Numbered from the stretch's first letter, positions 35,928 to 45,262 are shown. The stretch is 64,000 nt of DNA from Bacteroidota bacterium (GCA_023432805.1 JAEYUG010000093.1:1-64000), one strand, 5' to 3'. Notes: generated from the letters alone by a model not told the origin. A program made the numbers and translations.

Positions 35928-36673
35928 TGCTCAAACGATTCTCACAGATCGGGCTTGATCGACTCGTGCGTCTCGATTGGTTGGAACGAACCGCTCGATT
36001 AGTCCAGGCTGGCAACAATGCACAGGATGTGAAATCGGTGCTCCAGGAAGAATTGAAGGAGTTCTTTCGAGCCGACCGCACGGATGTGCGTGGTTCGGTC
36101 GACAAGTCCCTGACAATTCTGCTGCGAGTGTGGCTGAAGCCACCAGGTTCACTCTTCCCTTTGAGGTCGGAAGCGCTTGAGCTTCTCTCGCGGTTACCTG
36201 TGCGGTACCATTTGGCAATTCACTGGGGCATGTTGGCTGCTGTCTATCCGTTTTGGTCGAGCGTAGCTGTCCAGGTAGGGCGGTTGTTGAAGCTACAAGG
36301 ATCCGTAGCAGCGTTGAACGTACAGCGTCGCATTCGCGAACAATTTGGGGAACGAGAGACAGTCGCACGTCGAGTTCGGTACGTTATTCGCTCGTATGTA
36401 GACTGGTCTGTCATTCAGGAAACAGGAGTGGCTGGTATTTATCAGCCCGGGAAGATCATCGAGGTTGATGATCGGCGACTGATTCAATGGTTGGTAGAAG
36501 CCGCCCTTCATACGTATCCAAACGGCGTTGCACCTTTCCGGGATCTTCTGCAAGGTCCGAGCATGTTTCCTTTTCGCATCAGATCAATACCTGCTGAACT
36601 CTTAGCTGACAATGCTCCCAGGTTCGAGATACTGCGACATGGATTAGACCAAGATCTGCTGGCGCTAAAATAG
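35927..36673 (+). CDS. brxA: BREX type 3 protein BrxA
   Basis: 248 residues. The ATG overlaps the pglZ stop (TGATG). No catalytic motif is visible. The sequence is helical with basic patches (LVRLDWLERTARLVQAGNNA, SLTILLRVWLKPP, AIHWGMLAAVYPFW), consistent with the small winged-helix-type DNA-binding protein BrxA that closes BREX type 3 operons. The naming rests on position and general character as much as on motifs. It ends the operon; the next gene starts 187 bases later. Confidence 0.75.
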   Translation: MLKRFSQIGLDRLVRLDWLERTARLVQAGNNAQDVKSVLQEELKEFFRADRTDVRGSVDKSLTILLRVWLKPPGSLFPLRSEALELLSRLPVRYHLAIHWGMLAAVYPFWSSVAVQVGRLLKLQGSVAALNVQRRIREQFGERETVARRVRYVIRSYVDWSVIQETGVAGIYQPGKIIEVDDRRLIQWLVEAALHTYPNGVAPFRDLLQGPSMFPFRIRSIPAELLADNAPRFEILRHGLDQDLLALK

Positions 36674-36860
36674 CAGTGCCAACGGATTACGTGAGCGGGT
36701 GCATGCTCAATGCTCATGCCATGTGGCGGGCCGAGCGCTTGCTTCAGAGATGCATGGCGGAGTGGGATAATCGAGCCAAGGCACCCTGATCCTTTACCCC
36801 ACCCAGTAGCAGGTTTGTGATATAAAGCAGCGAAAGGCAACAAGACGTAGAGGCGACAAA

Positions 36861-37448
36861 ATGGCCCGTTCGAGAAAAGCTTCCAAAAAAGAGAAGCGCG
36901 AGTTCATGGATGCAGCAGATCAATTCGGACACACGGAATTGGTGGAGTTCTACGAGTATGTGTTCCGAGTCCTGAGGGAGGGCTATGATCCTAAGCAGTC
37001 GGTGTTCCAGTGGCAGCGACTCGATGAACGGAATATGGAGATCCGCATGAATGGCGAAGGGAGTGAGCAGTTGACAACCATGCCTACGAAGCTGTTCACG
37101 ATTCTTGCCGCTGAGTTTTTTATGCGTGGCAGGCAAGCCGCACTACAGCAAATACGCCACGGGATAGTTGATGGTCCTGAGAAGGAGTATGAAGACATAC
37201 AGGCTGCTCTAGATCTGTTCCTGCGTGAGATCAAGGAAGTGGTCCCCAACAAATACGACGAGAATCTCTTCGAGGAAGTTGAGGCTTTGCTGCTGGAAGC
37301 GAAGCAGACCCTCTCAAATAGGGCTGCATGTGAGATCATCTTTCGAAGGAACGAGCTTGATCTCGCAGGAGCGAAGTATGAGGGATTTGAGCGATCGTTT
37401 TATAATTTCCGGAAGAAGCGTCGGGTGGAGCATAGCGGCGGAAAGTAG
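36861..37448 (+). CDS. Hypothetical protein downstream of BREX (195 aa)
   Basis: The start ATG has GAGGCG six bases upstream. The protein is charged and helical: a Lys/Arg-rich N-terminus (RSRKASKKEKREFMDAADQF), a central segment (TKLFTILAAEFFMRGRQAAL) and an acidic segment followed by a basic C-terminus. No membrane helix, signal peptide or known motif is seen. It lies between brxA and the excisionase-like gene and could be accessory to either. Confidence 0.6.
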   Translation: MARSRKASKKEKREFMDAADQFGHTELVEFYEYVFRVLREGYDPKQSVFQWQRLDERNMEIRMNGEGSEQLTTMPTKLFTILAAEFFMRGRQAALQQIRHGIVDGPEKEYEDIQAALDLFLREIKEVVPNKYDENLFEEVEALLLEAKQTLSNRAACEIIFRRNELDLAGAKYEGFERSFYNFRKKRRVEHSGGK

Positions 37449-37657
37449 GGGTAGGTCGAGTGCTCGAAGGGAACCCGTGAGTCTCTGGGGACACATCACA
37501 GGCAGGGGATGAATTGCTGAATCAAACAAATTGGGCGTCAAAATTGCGAAATGGCTTTCGCACCTAATCACACTTGGCCGCATTATGTTGACAGCAGAAA
37601 CGGACAGAGTGGCAATACCGTGAAGTCAGATGATGCAACATAAGCGTGGAGTCAATT

Positions 37658-38080
37658 ATGGGTGATACGTGCAACACTATTGGAAGTGGCGGTGAAGAGT
37701 ACGCAGGTGCGAACCACCGCAACGGAAGGTCCTTCGCGGCTGAGGCGATCTCAAGACTTGAGCGTATCGAGCAGCTTCTGGTTTCGCAGAAAGAGGTGTT
37801 TACAGTCCAGGATCTCGCAACTTTTCTCGGCCTTACACCCAGCTCAATCTACAAGATGATCAAGGAGCGGCGGATACCCTTTACGAAGCCAAATGGCAAG
37901 ACGGTCTTCTTCCTTCGCTCAGACGTAATAGAATATCTCCGTAGCGGGAGGGTCGAGAGCGAGGCGGAAATGCGTGATCGCGTCCGACGCACGCCCTCTC
38001 ATTCGAAAGACTTCCGGCCGTCCACTAAGGGTCAGAAGCTGAAGAAGTCGAAACTCTGGCATGGAAGGCGAAGGTTGTAG
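37658..38080 (+). CDS. Helix-turn-helix excisionase-like protein
   Basis: 140 residues from the ATG at 37658, which has GGAG six bases upstream. The centre matches the MerR-like HTH_17 'excisionase' fold: FTVQDLATFLGLTPSSIYKM, then IKERRIPFTKPNGKTVFF and RSDVIEYL. The C-terminus is very basic (STKGQKLKKSKLWHGRRRL). In Bacteroidota elements such proteins lie beside tyrosine integrases and bias recombination towards excision. Here the integrase is 490 bp downstream on the opposite strand, in convergent orientation. Confidence 0.82.
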   Translation: MGDTCNTIGSGGEEYAGANHRNGRSFAAEAISRLERIEQLLVSQKEVFTVQDLATFLGLTPSSIYKMIKERRIPFTKPNGKTVFFLRSDVIEYLRSGRVESEAEMRDRVRRTPSHSKDFRPSTKGQKLKKSKLWHGRRRL

Positions 38081-38566
38081 AAGGACACTGCTTCGGCACA
38101 CAACGCCATCCCACATCCAAATGGTCTTTTCCCGGTTTCACTACCAGCGGTGACAGCCGCAAATGAAACCGTGTGATATAGTCGCTCAGCTTGGTCGAAA
38201 TCCTGCTCTGTCCGACCCGTGACACCAGGTCAACGCACGTTCACTTCATGTGGGCAAACAACGACGACATACCGTACGCGGAGATGCGGTGCGAGAGCGG
38301 CTTGCTTCAAGGGTTCCTGTCAGATGTTATCCCTGAGAAGCGACTCCAAGCTAGTATGTGCGGAGAAGGCGGGGCTGTGTCCTCGCGAGGTAATGGACAC
38401 GTTACCAGCTCCCAGCGATCACGATGAACGAGGCACCCGTACCTACATGATGCGCGCTCAAGGCAAAACGGTCACAACGCGCCGGTCGAAGAGGTGTGAC
38501 GATGTGCGTCATCCACGAAACCTCCGCACGTCTGTCATTCGCCATCAGACCAAGGGATGCGTACGG
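38081..38566. other. Non-coding stretch between excisionase-like gene and integrase
   Basis: About 490 bp lying between the 3' ends of two convergent genes. Frames on both strands are short, with no ribosome-binding site and no recognisable product. No strong hairpin, tRNA or repeat was noticed. Confidence 0.45.
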
Positions 38567-39652
38567 TCAGTCGGGGTCGCGCATCATCTCATCATCAGTC
38601 TCGTCCAACTCGATCATCGGGAACAGGTTGTTCTCCGCCCGGATGGCCTCAGGGCTGATCGACGCGTAGATCATGGTCGTCTCGAGTCTGCTATGACCGA
38701 GGCAGCGATTCAGTGTCATGATCGACATGCCATACGAGAGGGCATTCAGTGCATAGGTGTGTCGCGCGACATGGAATGTCACGTTCTTGGAGATCCCCGA
38801 TGCGTTTGCCCAGCGTTTGAGCATGCGATTCACCGATGTATTCCGGGGGATGGGGAAGACATGGTCTGCGTCGGTCCCGCGGTCCCCGAGCAGTGCCAGA
38901 GCCAGCTGATTCAAGGGCAGATTCTGAATGCGTCCCGTCTTGATCGCTCGAAAGTAGATGCTGCTGCCCTGCACGTCTCTCCAGATGAGCGCCGTGATGT
39001 CCGAGTACCGCAAGCCCGTAGCACATGCGAACAGAAAGGCGCGACGCACCTCGCTGTTCGAGCAGGGGGTATCGGCGAGTTGTTGCAGCTCTGTGACAGA
39101 CAGCGACTCGCGCTTCTTCTGCTCCGTCCGGATCCTGTCCACTTCGTCGAAGGGATTGGATCGGATCAGATGCTGCTTGCGCGCTTGGCGGAGCAGGGTA
39201 TTGAGGTGCGCCAGGTACCGTTCCGCCGAATTCGGCTGCAAGTCGCAGGGGCCGAGCAGATACTCAGTGAACTTTTCAATCCAGCCCGGTGTCACGTCGA
39301 GGAGGGGCAGCTTCGGGTTCTTGAGGAAGGTTGTCAAATGCTTGCGGAGGGAACGCCATGTGACATTCTCCTTGGCGGCGATCATTTCATCGAGATAGTC
39401 CAGCAACGAGATGCGATCCCCTTCGAACTTCTCGACTCTTCCGCCGCTGGTCTCGAGGTCCTTGGCGCGCTGGATGGCACGGAGTTTCGCTTCTCGAAGC
39501 ACCTCCTTGTTGCGCAGCGAGACGGCACTCCCAGTCCCAGGTTCGAGGTACAGCTCGAGCGCATCACGATATCGTTTCCCGGCGATGGTGTATCGGAGAT
39601 ACAGGGCGGTGCGCCCCGTCTTGAGAAGTCGTCGTTCGATGTGGCATTCCAT
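38567..39652 (-). CDS. int: Island tyrosine integrase
   Basis: 361 residues. An N-terminal arm-binding domain (ALYLRYTIAGKRYRDALELY) is followed by a SAM-like core-binding domain and a catalytic domain. The latter contains Arg in ATGLRYSDITAL, Lys in AIKTGRIQN, H-x-x-R in FHVARHTYALNA, His in CLGHSRLETT and the nucleophile Tyr in TMIYASISPE. It is of the phage-integrase family frequent in Bacteroidota mobile elements. The gene is 200 bp from the right att repeat, with TGGGCCAAT motifs directly upstream of its start. It is the probable enzyme for integration at tRNA-Gly. Confidence 0.9.
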   Translation of the reverse strand: MECHIERRLLKTGRTALYLRYTIAGKRYRDALELYLEPGTGSAVSLRNKEVLREAKLRAIQRAKDLETSGGRVEKFEGDRISLLDYLDEMIAAKENVTWRSLRKHLTTFLKNPKLPLLDVTPGWIEKFTEYLLGPCDLQPNSAERYLAHLNTLLRQARKQHLIRSNPFDEVDRIRTEQKKRESLSVTELQQLADTPCSNSEVRRAFLFACATGLRYSDITALIWRDVQGSSIYFRAIKTGRIQNLPLNQLALALLGDRGTDADHVFPIPRNTSVNRMLKRWANASGISKNVTFHVARHTYALNALSYGMSIMTLNRCLGHSRLETTMIYASISPEAIRAENNLFPMIELDETDDEMMRDPD

Positions 39653-39731
39653 GGGCCAATTCCTCGTGCTGATTGCAGGAGTAATTCAGCCGTTGAACTC
39701 CTCCTTGGTGGGCCAAATGATGGGCCAATTC
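39651..39731 (+). repeat. Integrase arm-site-like repeats, right end
   Basis: Copies of the left-end motif occur here: ATGGGCCAATTC at 39651-39662, TGGGCCAAA at 39709-39717 and ATGGGCCAATTC at 39720-39731, all in the same orientation as at 14463-14487. They cover the integrase start codon and upstream region. An inverted 12-bp piece of the att core (GGAGTAATTCAG, 39678-39689) lies between them. Confidence 0.6.
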
Positions 39732-39854
39732 TGTATGAACATGTACGAAAAACAGCTAAGAAGCAATGGGCCGGGCACAAAAAAACCGCCATTTCTGGCG
39801 GCATTCGCGCATAGAATGCGGATTCCGAATCGTAGAGAACCTGTTCTTTCTTTA

Positions 39855-39874
39855 TACCACTGAATTACTCCCGC
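39855..39874. other. att repeat, right end
   Basis: A perfect copy of the tRNA-Gly 5' half TACCACTGAATTACTCCCGC. The remainder of the tRNA is absent here, so this is the duplicated core left by integration. Sequence from 39875 rightwards should be the original upstream flank of the tRNA gene. Confidence 0.85.
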
Positions 39875-40048
39875 ACGGGAATCCCCAAACATACCCCTCC
39901 TGACTCGCAGAATCAAGACGCATTCCGAGGTGAGGGTTTTGTGAGTACTTGACAGACCATACCATGTGGGAGCGTGACACACTTCGTCGTAAATTCACTT
40001 TTCGCAAAACGCATCTACGAGACGACGGAACACTCATCGAGGTTGTTC

Positions 40049-41284
40049 ATGAACAAAGGTATGCAACCCGCTGCACATGCACTGGCGCGAATAGAATACC
40101 TCAAGGTCCAGAATTTCAGGGCTCTGAAGGAAGTCGAGTTCAAGGATATCACGCCACTCACGGTGCTGCTCGGTCCCAATGGAAGCGGAAAGTCCACTAT
40201 GTTCGACGTGTTTGCCTTCCTCTCCGAGTGTTTCGAGATGGGCCTGCGTCGGGCATGGGATAAACGGGGTCGTGCGAAGGAACTGAAGACTCGCGGCAGT
40301 GACGGGCCTGTGACAATTGAGATCAAGTACCGTGAACATGGATTCCCATTGATCACGTATCACCTGGCCGTTGATGAACGTCGTGGTTCACCGATTGTCG
40401 TGGAGGAATGGCTGCGTTGGAAGCGCGGGAGTCATGGACAGCCGTTCCGCTTTCTGGATTACAAGGAAGGTCACGGGAAGGTCGTCAGTGGAGAAAAGCC
40501 TGACGAGCAGGATGAACGTGTCGATGAGCCCTTGAAATCAGCAGATCTGCTGGCAGTGAACGCACTGGGGCAACTCGCTACACACCCTCGTGTTGCTGCG
40601 TTGCGTGATTTCATCACAGGTTGGTACGTCTCCTATCTGTCTGCCGAAGGCGCTCGTGCGCAACCGGAGGCAGGACCGCAGGAACGTCTGACACGAACCG
40701 GTGATAATCTCGCGAACGTTATCCAATATCTCTCCGAGCAACATCCCGAAAGATTGGAGCAGATCTTCGACACGCTGCGTCGTCGTATCCCGCGCGTCGA
40801 GAGGGTGCTCGCTGAACCTATGCCTGATGGTCGTCTTCTTCTGCAGATCAAGGACGCACCGTTCAGCCATCCGGTACTCGCACGCTTTGCGTCTGACGGA
40901 ACACTGAAGATGCTTGCGTATTTGATGCTGTTGTTCGATCCCGTCCCACCGTCGTTTATTGGCATAGAGGAGCCGGAGAATTTTCTCCACCCTCGCCTGC
41001 TGCCAGAACTGGCAGAGGAGTGTCGTACTGCAACTGCAGGCACACAGCTGCTCGTGACTACACACTCACCGTTCTTCCTGAACGCACTGCAGCCGAGAGA
41101 GGTACGCGTGCTCTGGCGCAATGAGGCGGGGTACACGCAATCTCGCAATGCAGCGGATATCCGTGGCGTGGCAGAATTTGTAAATCATGGTGCATTGCTT
41201 GGTCACCTCTGGATGGAAGGCCAGCTCGGCGTGGGTGATCCGCTCGTCAATCAGGGGGCTCCCATCCATTCCGCAGGTTGGTGA
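40049..41284 (+). CDS. AAA ATPase (AAA_15/AAA_21, OLD-like) of a two-gene system
   Basis: 411 residues from the ATG at 40049, which has GAGG six bases upstream. ABC/SMC-type motifs are FRALKEVEF, Walker A LLGPNGSGKST, signature-like FASDGTLKML, Walker B FIGIEEPENFLHP and H-loop VTTHSPFFLN. These predicted ATPases pair with small nuclease or Toprim partners in OLD, PARIS and Septu-type defence. The stop overlaps the ATG of the DUF4276 gene by one base, so the two are translationally coupled. The gene lies just outside the right att repeat. Confidence 0.85.
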   Translation: MNKGMQPAAHALARIEYLKVQNFRALKEVEFKDITPLTVLLGPNGSGKSTMFDVFAFLSECFEMGLRRAWDKRGRAKELKTRGSDGPVTIEIKYREHGFPLITYHLAVDERRGSPIVVEEWLRWKRGSHGQPFRFLDYKEGHGKVVSGEKPDEQDERVDEPLKSADLLAVNALGQLATHPRVAALRDFITGWYVSYLSAEGARAQPEAGPQERLTRTGDNLANVIQYLSEQHPERLEQIFDTLRRRIPRVERVLAEPMPDGRLLLQIKDAPFSHPVLARFASDGTLKMLAYLMLLFDPVPPSFIGIEEPENFLHPRLLPELAEECRTATAGTQLLVTTHSPFFLNALQPREVRVLWRNEAGYTQSRNAADIRGVAEFVNHGALLGHLWMEGQLGVGDPLVNQGAPIHSAGW

Positions 41285-41889
41285 TGCCACCTTCTCATTA
41301 CGAGTTTCTTGTCGAGGAACCCTCGATGGAGGCGTTTCTTCTCGCAGCCCTTCCGAAGATCCTCTCAGCGGACAGGTCGTTCAGTGTCCATCCGTTTCAA
41401 GGTAAGAGCGATATGATGAAGAAGCTCGAAGGCCGCCTGCATGGCTATCAGAAGTGGCTTCCCGAGGATTGGCGCATCGTTGTCATCGTGGATCGTGACG
41501 ATGATGATTGCCATGTACTCAAGCAGCAGATGGAATCCGCTGCTCGGTCTTCGGGGTTGAGAACGCGCACATCGACAAAGTCCACTCGGTGGCAGCTTGT
41601 CAATCGAATTGCCATCGAAGAGTTGGAGGCGTGGTACTTTGGTGATTGGACAGCGGTACAGATGGCATTCCCGCGCGTCAGCCCGTCAGTGCCGGGGAAG
41701 AGGCAGTATCGTGATCCAGATGCAGTGGCCGGCGGAACGTGGGAGGCGTTTGAACGCGTGATGAAGCAGTATGGGTATTACCAGAGTGGCTTGGCGAAAA
41801 TCGAGGCGGCACGGAACATCGGCGCCCATATCGATCCACAACGGTCGCAGTCAAGGAGCTTTCAGGTTTTTCGCGACGCGTTATTGTAG
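41284..41889 (+). CDS. DUF4276 protein (Toprim-like) partner of the AAA ATPase
   Basis: 201 residues. Toprim-like features are FLVEEPSMEAFL (Glu-Glu), VVIVDRDDDDCHVL (Asp-x-Asp) and IAIEELEAWYFGD. DUF4276 is regularly found next to AAA_15/AAA_21 ATPases. By analogy with the AriA/AriB pair of PARIS (ATPase plus Toprim-type DUF4435 nuclease), it may be the nuclease effector. That function is inference. It converges on hsdR with 31 bases between the two stops. Confidence 0.8.
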   Translation: MPPSHYEFLVEEPSMEAFLLAALPKILSADRSFSVHPFQGKSDMMKKLEGRLHGYQKWLPEDWRIVVIVDRDDDDCHVLKQQMESAARSSGLRTRTSTKSTRWQLVNRIAIEELEAWYFGDWTAVQMAFPRVSPSVPGKRQYRDPDAVAGGTWEAFERVMKQYGYYQSGLAKIEAARNIGAHIDPQRSQSRSFQVFRDALL

Positions 41890-41920
41890 CTGTATATCAG
41901 GGATGTGACATGCCCTGTTT

Positions 41921-44900
41921 TCAAGTAGGCTGCGATGGTTGCGAACCTTGACTCGTGAGTGTGTAGGTCAGGCCGAAGACCATGTCGGTCATCCAGCGGC
42001 GGAAGGTGTCGTTGTCCATGAAGTGCTTGAAGAGCTGGGTGTCGTCGTGCATGAGGGAGGTCATGACGCGCTGCAGGGCCTTGTCGTGCTCGATGCGCGC
42101 GTTCTGCTTGTCGGAGTTCACGCGCGCATTGCGGTAGGCCTCGTCGGCCGCTACGCGTATCGGGATCTCCTGCGTGATCATGGTGTGCACGCGGTCTTCA
42201 TCGGCCCAGGGAATGTTGCCGAACTGCTCGTTGAAGGCTTTCAGGATGTTCGAGAGGCGGTCCAGCTCGGGCTCGGGACGCCGACCGCCGCCCGTGGCGG
42301 GTACGGGACCGATCTCCGCGTCGGCATCCTCGAGCAGTATCCGCATCGCCGCGTGCTTCTCCACGCGGTAGCTGTCCATGTCGATTGCTTCGAGGATTCC
42401 ACGGGCGAGATCCGGCTCCTCGGGCGCGGGCAGCTTCGGCACGAGAAAGTTCAGGAAGATCGACAGCTTCTCCCACGCGGCATGCGAGTAGGGAAGGATC
42501 GATGAGAGAAATCCGTATGTGCGCAGAAACGCCTTGGCCTTGCCCTTGAAATCGATCTGCGCATCCTCGTCGAGCTCGCCGATGTAGGTCGCTGTGCATG
42601 CATCCAGTATCGGATCGAGCTGGTCGCGGTCCACGCCATCGAGGTACTGCTCCACCAGCGTGTCGATGTCGTGCTGCGTGTAGATCTGATAGCCGTCGAG
42701 CACGGACTTCAGATCATGCAGCTTGTTCGGATCGGTCTCCTCGGCGAGGATGGTCGAGCGGTAATAGTCGGCAAAGGATTTCTCGATCGTCTCCGCATCG
42801 TTCATGAAGTCCAGCACGAACACATCGTACTTCTTCGGCGCCGCACGGTTCAGTCGCGACAGGGTCTGCACGGCCTTGATGCCGGAGAGGATCTTATCCA
42901 CATACATCGTGTGCAGCAGCGGCTCGTCGTAGCCGGTCTGGAACTTGTCCGCACAGATCAGGAATCGATAGGGGTCTTCCTGTACCATGTCGGCGATCTT
43001 GTTGGAGGGAAATCCGTTGAGCCCGGATTCCGTCACCTTGCTTCCTCCATACTCATGCTCACCCGAGAAGGCGACGATGGCCTTGTGCGGACTCTTCCGC
43101 TCGACGAGATACTCGCTGATCGCATGGTAGTACTGAATCGCACGCTCGATGCCGTTGGTCACCACCATCGCGCGCGCCCGGCCGCCGATCTTGTTCGTGG
43201 CCAGCACCTGGTCGTGGAAATGATCGACCATGATCTCGGCCTTCAGGCGGATGGCGTGGTCGTTGCTCTCCACGTAGCGGCGCAGCTTCTTCTTCGCACG
43301 GCGCGTGTCGAATTCCGGATCGCCCTCGACCTTCTTGACCAGCTTGTACCAGCTCTTCACCGGCGTGTAGTGGCGCAGCACGTCGAGAATGAAGCCCTCC
43401 TGAATCGCCTGCTTCATCGTGTAGCTGTGGAAGGGACGATGCTTGACGGAGCCGTCGGACTGGGGATCAGGATCGCCGAAGATCTCGAGCGTCTTGTTCT
43501 TCGGCGTTGCGGTGAAGGCGAAGTAGCTTGCGTTGGGAAGCATCTTCTTCGCCTCCATCAGGCGGTTGATGCGGTCTTCGAGCGTGTCGTCGTCGTCATC
43601 GGCATCGACGCCGCCGAGCGCCTGCGCCACCGCGGCGCTATTGCGTCCGCCCTGACTCGAGTGCGCCTCGTCGATGATGATCGCGAAGGTGCGACCCACA
43701 TGCTCGGTGCCGATCTCGTCGAGAATGAAGGGAAATTTCTGAACGGTGGTGATGATGATCTTCTTGCCCGCGGCGATGAACGACTTCAAGTCGCCGGAGT
43801 GCTCGGCATGACCGACGGTGGCGCCGACCTGCGCGAACTGTTTGATCGTGTCGCGGATCTGCTGATCGAGGATGCGCCGGTCGGTGACGACGATGATGGA
43901 GTCGAAGACGGGTCTGTCGTCCTTCATGCATCCGATGAGCTGATGCGCGAGCCACGCGATGGAATTCGACTTGCCGCTACCGGCGGAGTGCTGAATGAGG
44001 TAGCGCCTGCCCGCACCCTGCGCGCGGACATCCGCGAGCAGCGCGCGCACCACGTCGAGCTGGTGATAGCGCGGCCAGACCTGCCTGCGGTTCTTGCGGC
44101 CGGTCTTCGCATCCTTCGACTCCACGACCTGCGCGTAGTTCTCGATGATGTCGGTGAGGCCGGCGCGGGTGAGGATGCGTTTCCAGAGGTAGTCGGTCTT
44201 GAGGCCGTTCGGGTTGGGGGGATTCCCGGCACCGTCGTTCCAGCCGCGGTTGAAGGGCAGGAACCACGAGTCCCTGCCCTTGAGGTGCGTGCAGAAGCGC
44301 ACCTCGTGATCATCGACGGCGAAGTGCACGATGCAGCGCCCAAAGGCAAAGAGGATTTCGCGGGGATCGCGGTCGCGCTGATACTGCTGGATGGCGTCGT
44401 CGACGGTCTGCTTGGTCAGGCTGTTCTTCAACTCGAAGGTTGCGATCGGAAGCCCGTTGATGAACAGGGCCACATCCAGTGCATGCTGCGTTCCCGTCTG
44501 CGTGTAGCGCAGCTGCCGTGTGACGCTGAAGCGGTTCGCGGCGTGTCGCTCGGCCGCCTTCTGATTGCCGGGCGAGGGGGTGCCGTAGAACAGGTCCACA
44601 TGATGCTGCCCGTGGTGGATGCCATGGCGCAGCACGTCGATGGTGCCGCGTTTGGTGATTTCGCCCTGCAGGCGGGAGAGGAACTTCCGGCGGGTGGGAC
44701 TGTCGTTGACGAAATCCACCGCCTCGAACACCGGTTCCTGCGTTGTCCGGAGGAAGCGTCCGAGCTGCACGAGATCGAGGCAGTACTCGCGGCTGTAGTC
44801 ATCGTGGTGGCCGCAGATCCATCCCGCGCCATAGGTGGCGGGACGCTCCTGCACCACACCGCCCGCCGCATGCTGGTCGCACGGCTCGCCCGTGAGTGCC

Positions 44901-44947
44901 GCACAGATCAGTCGTTCCAGTCCCTGTTCGGATGTGTCAGTTGGCAT
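41921..44947 (-). CDS. hsdR: Type I restriction endonuclease subunit R
   Basis: About 1008 residues from ATG 44947 (MPTDTSEQGLERLI); ATG 44965 and a TTG at 44980 are alternatives. An N-terminal nuclease domain (DVALFINGLPIATFELKN, the D...E-x-K motif) is followed by an SF2 translocase. The translocase has Walker A SAGSGKSNSIAWL, the DEAH box IIIDEAHSSQGG, motif III FTATPKNKTLE, and motif VI region QTLSRLNRA. It cleaves unmodified DNA after ATP-driven translocation, together with HsdM and HsdS. It is separated from hsdS by about 315 bp containing three copies of a short repeat, so it may have its own promoter. Confidence 0.95.
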   Translation of the reverse strand: MPTDTSEQGLERLICAALTGEPCDQHAAGGVVQERPATYGAGWICGHHDDYSREYCLDLVQLGRFLRTTQEPVFEAVDFVNDSPTRRKFLSRLQGEITKRGTIDVLRHGIHHGQHHVDLFYGTPSPGNQKAAERHAANRFSVTRQLRYTQTGTQHALDVALFINGLPIATFELKNSLTKQTVDDAIQQYQRDRDPREILFAFGRCIVHFAVDDHEVRFCTHLKGRDSWFLPFNRGWNDGAGNPPNPNGLKTDYLWKRILTRAGLTDIIENYAQVVESKDAKTGRKNRRQVWPRYHQLDVVRALLADVRAQGAGRRYLIQHSAGSGKSNSIAWLAHQLIGCMKDDRPVFDSIIVVTDRRILDQQIRDTIKQFAQVGATVGHAEHSGDLKSFIAAGKKIIITTVQKFPFILDEIGTEHVGRTFAIIIDEAHSSQGGRNSAAVAQALGGVDADDDDDTLEDRINRLMEAKKMLPNASYFAFTATPKNKTLEIFGDPDPQSDGSVKHRPFHSYTMKQAIQEGFILDVLRHYTPVKSWYKLVKKVEGDPEFDTRRAKKKLRRYVESNDHAIRLKAEIMVDHFHDQVLATNKIGGRARAMVVTNGIERAIQYYHAISEYLVERKSPHKAIVAFSGEHEYGGSKVTESGLNGFPSNKIADMVQEDPYRFLICADKFQTGYDEPLLHTMYVDKILSGIKAVQTLSRLNRAAPKKYDVFVLDFMNDAETIEKSFADYYRSTILAEETDPNKLHDLKSVLDGYQIYTQHDIDTLVEQYLDGVDRDQLDPILDACTATYIGELDEDAQIDFKGKAKAFLRTYGFLSSILPYSHAAWEKLSIFLNFLVPKLPAPEEPDLARGILEAIDMDSYRVEKHAAMRILLEDADAEIGPVPATGGGRRPEPELDRLSNILKAFNEQFGNIPWADEDRVHTMITQEIPIRVAADEAYRNARVNSDKQNARIEHDKALQRVMTSLMHDDTQLFKHFMDNDTFRRWMTDMVFGLTYTLTSQGSQPSQPT

Positions 44948-44972
44948 GGCAGCACCATTCTCCATCTTGGAA

Positions 44973-45192
44973 TCAAACAACGGTCAAACAACCGTCACAC
45001 AAGAAAGTAGGCGATAACGTGATGTATAACTACGAGTTGTGGCAATCGACGTTCTCTGCGCGTCGATAAGCCGGGTTGTCAGTCAAATAAAGGTCAAACA
45101 AAGAAAAAACGATATAAGTCGTTGCAGTGCAGCTATTTACGGACGTGCAGGGCCCGGTATGGCTGCAGTTGTCGAACAACGGATCAAACAAC
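44973..45192. repeat. Three interspersed TCAAACAAC-type repeats upstream of hsdR
   Basis: A 20-bp unit, TCAAACAACGGTCAAACAAC (44973-44992), recurs with changes at 45083-45102 (TCAAATAAAGGTCAAACAAA) and 45172-45192 (one base longer, TCGAACAACGGATC then AAACAAC). Each unit is itself a tandem pair of TCAAACAA. The location between hsdS and hsdR, reading GTTGTTTGA on the hsdR sense strand, suggests regulator binding sites or promoter elements of hsdR. Confidence 0.55.
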
Positions 45193-45262
45193 AAGCTGAG
45201 GGTTTGGCTGACGAGCGACCCTGAGCGGGAGGTAACCCCATACTCGGGCGTGAGGACCAGAG

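Noticed and set aside
21140..36673. DISARM system (helicase and methyltransferase present)
   Set aside because: BrxC, PglZ, BrxF and the gene order are those of BREX type 3; no DrmA/DrmB is seen.
38219..39814. Long plus-strand frame opposite the island integrase
   Set aside because: The integrase on the minus strand has the complete tyrosine recombinase catalytic set.
39855..39874. Second tRNA gene at the right end
   Set aside because: Only the 20-bp 5' half matches; the anticodon and T arms are absent, so it is an att duplicate.
42671..45010. Long plus-strand frame opposite hsdR
   Set aside because: The minus strand encodes recognisable HsdR motifs; the plus frame is compositional shadow.
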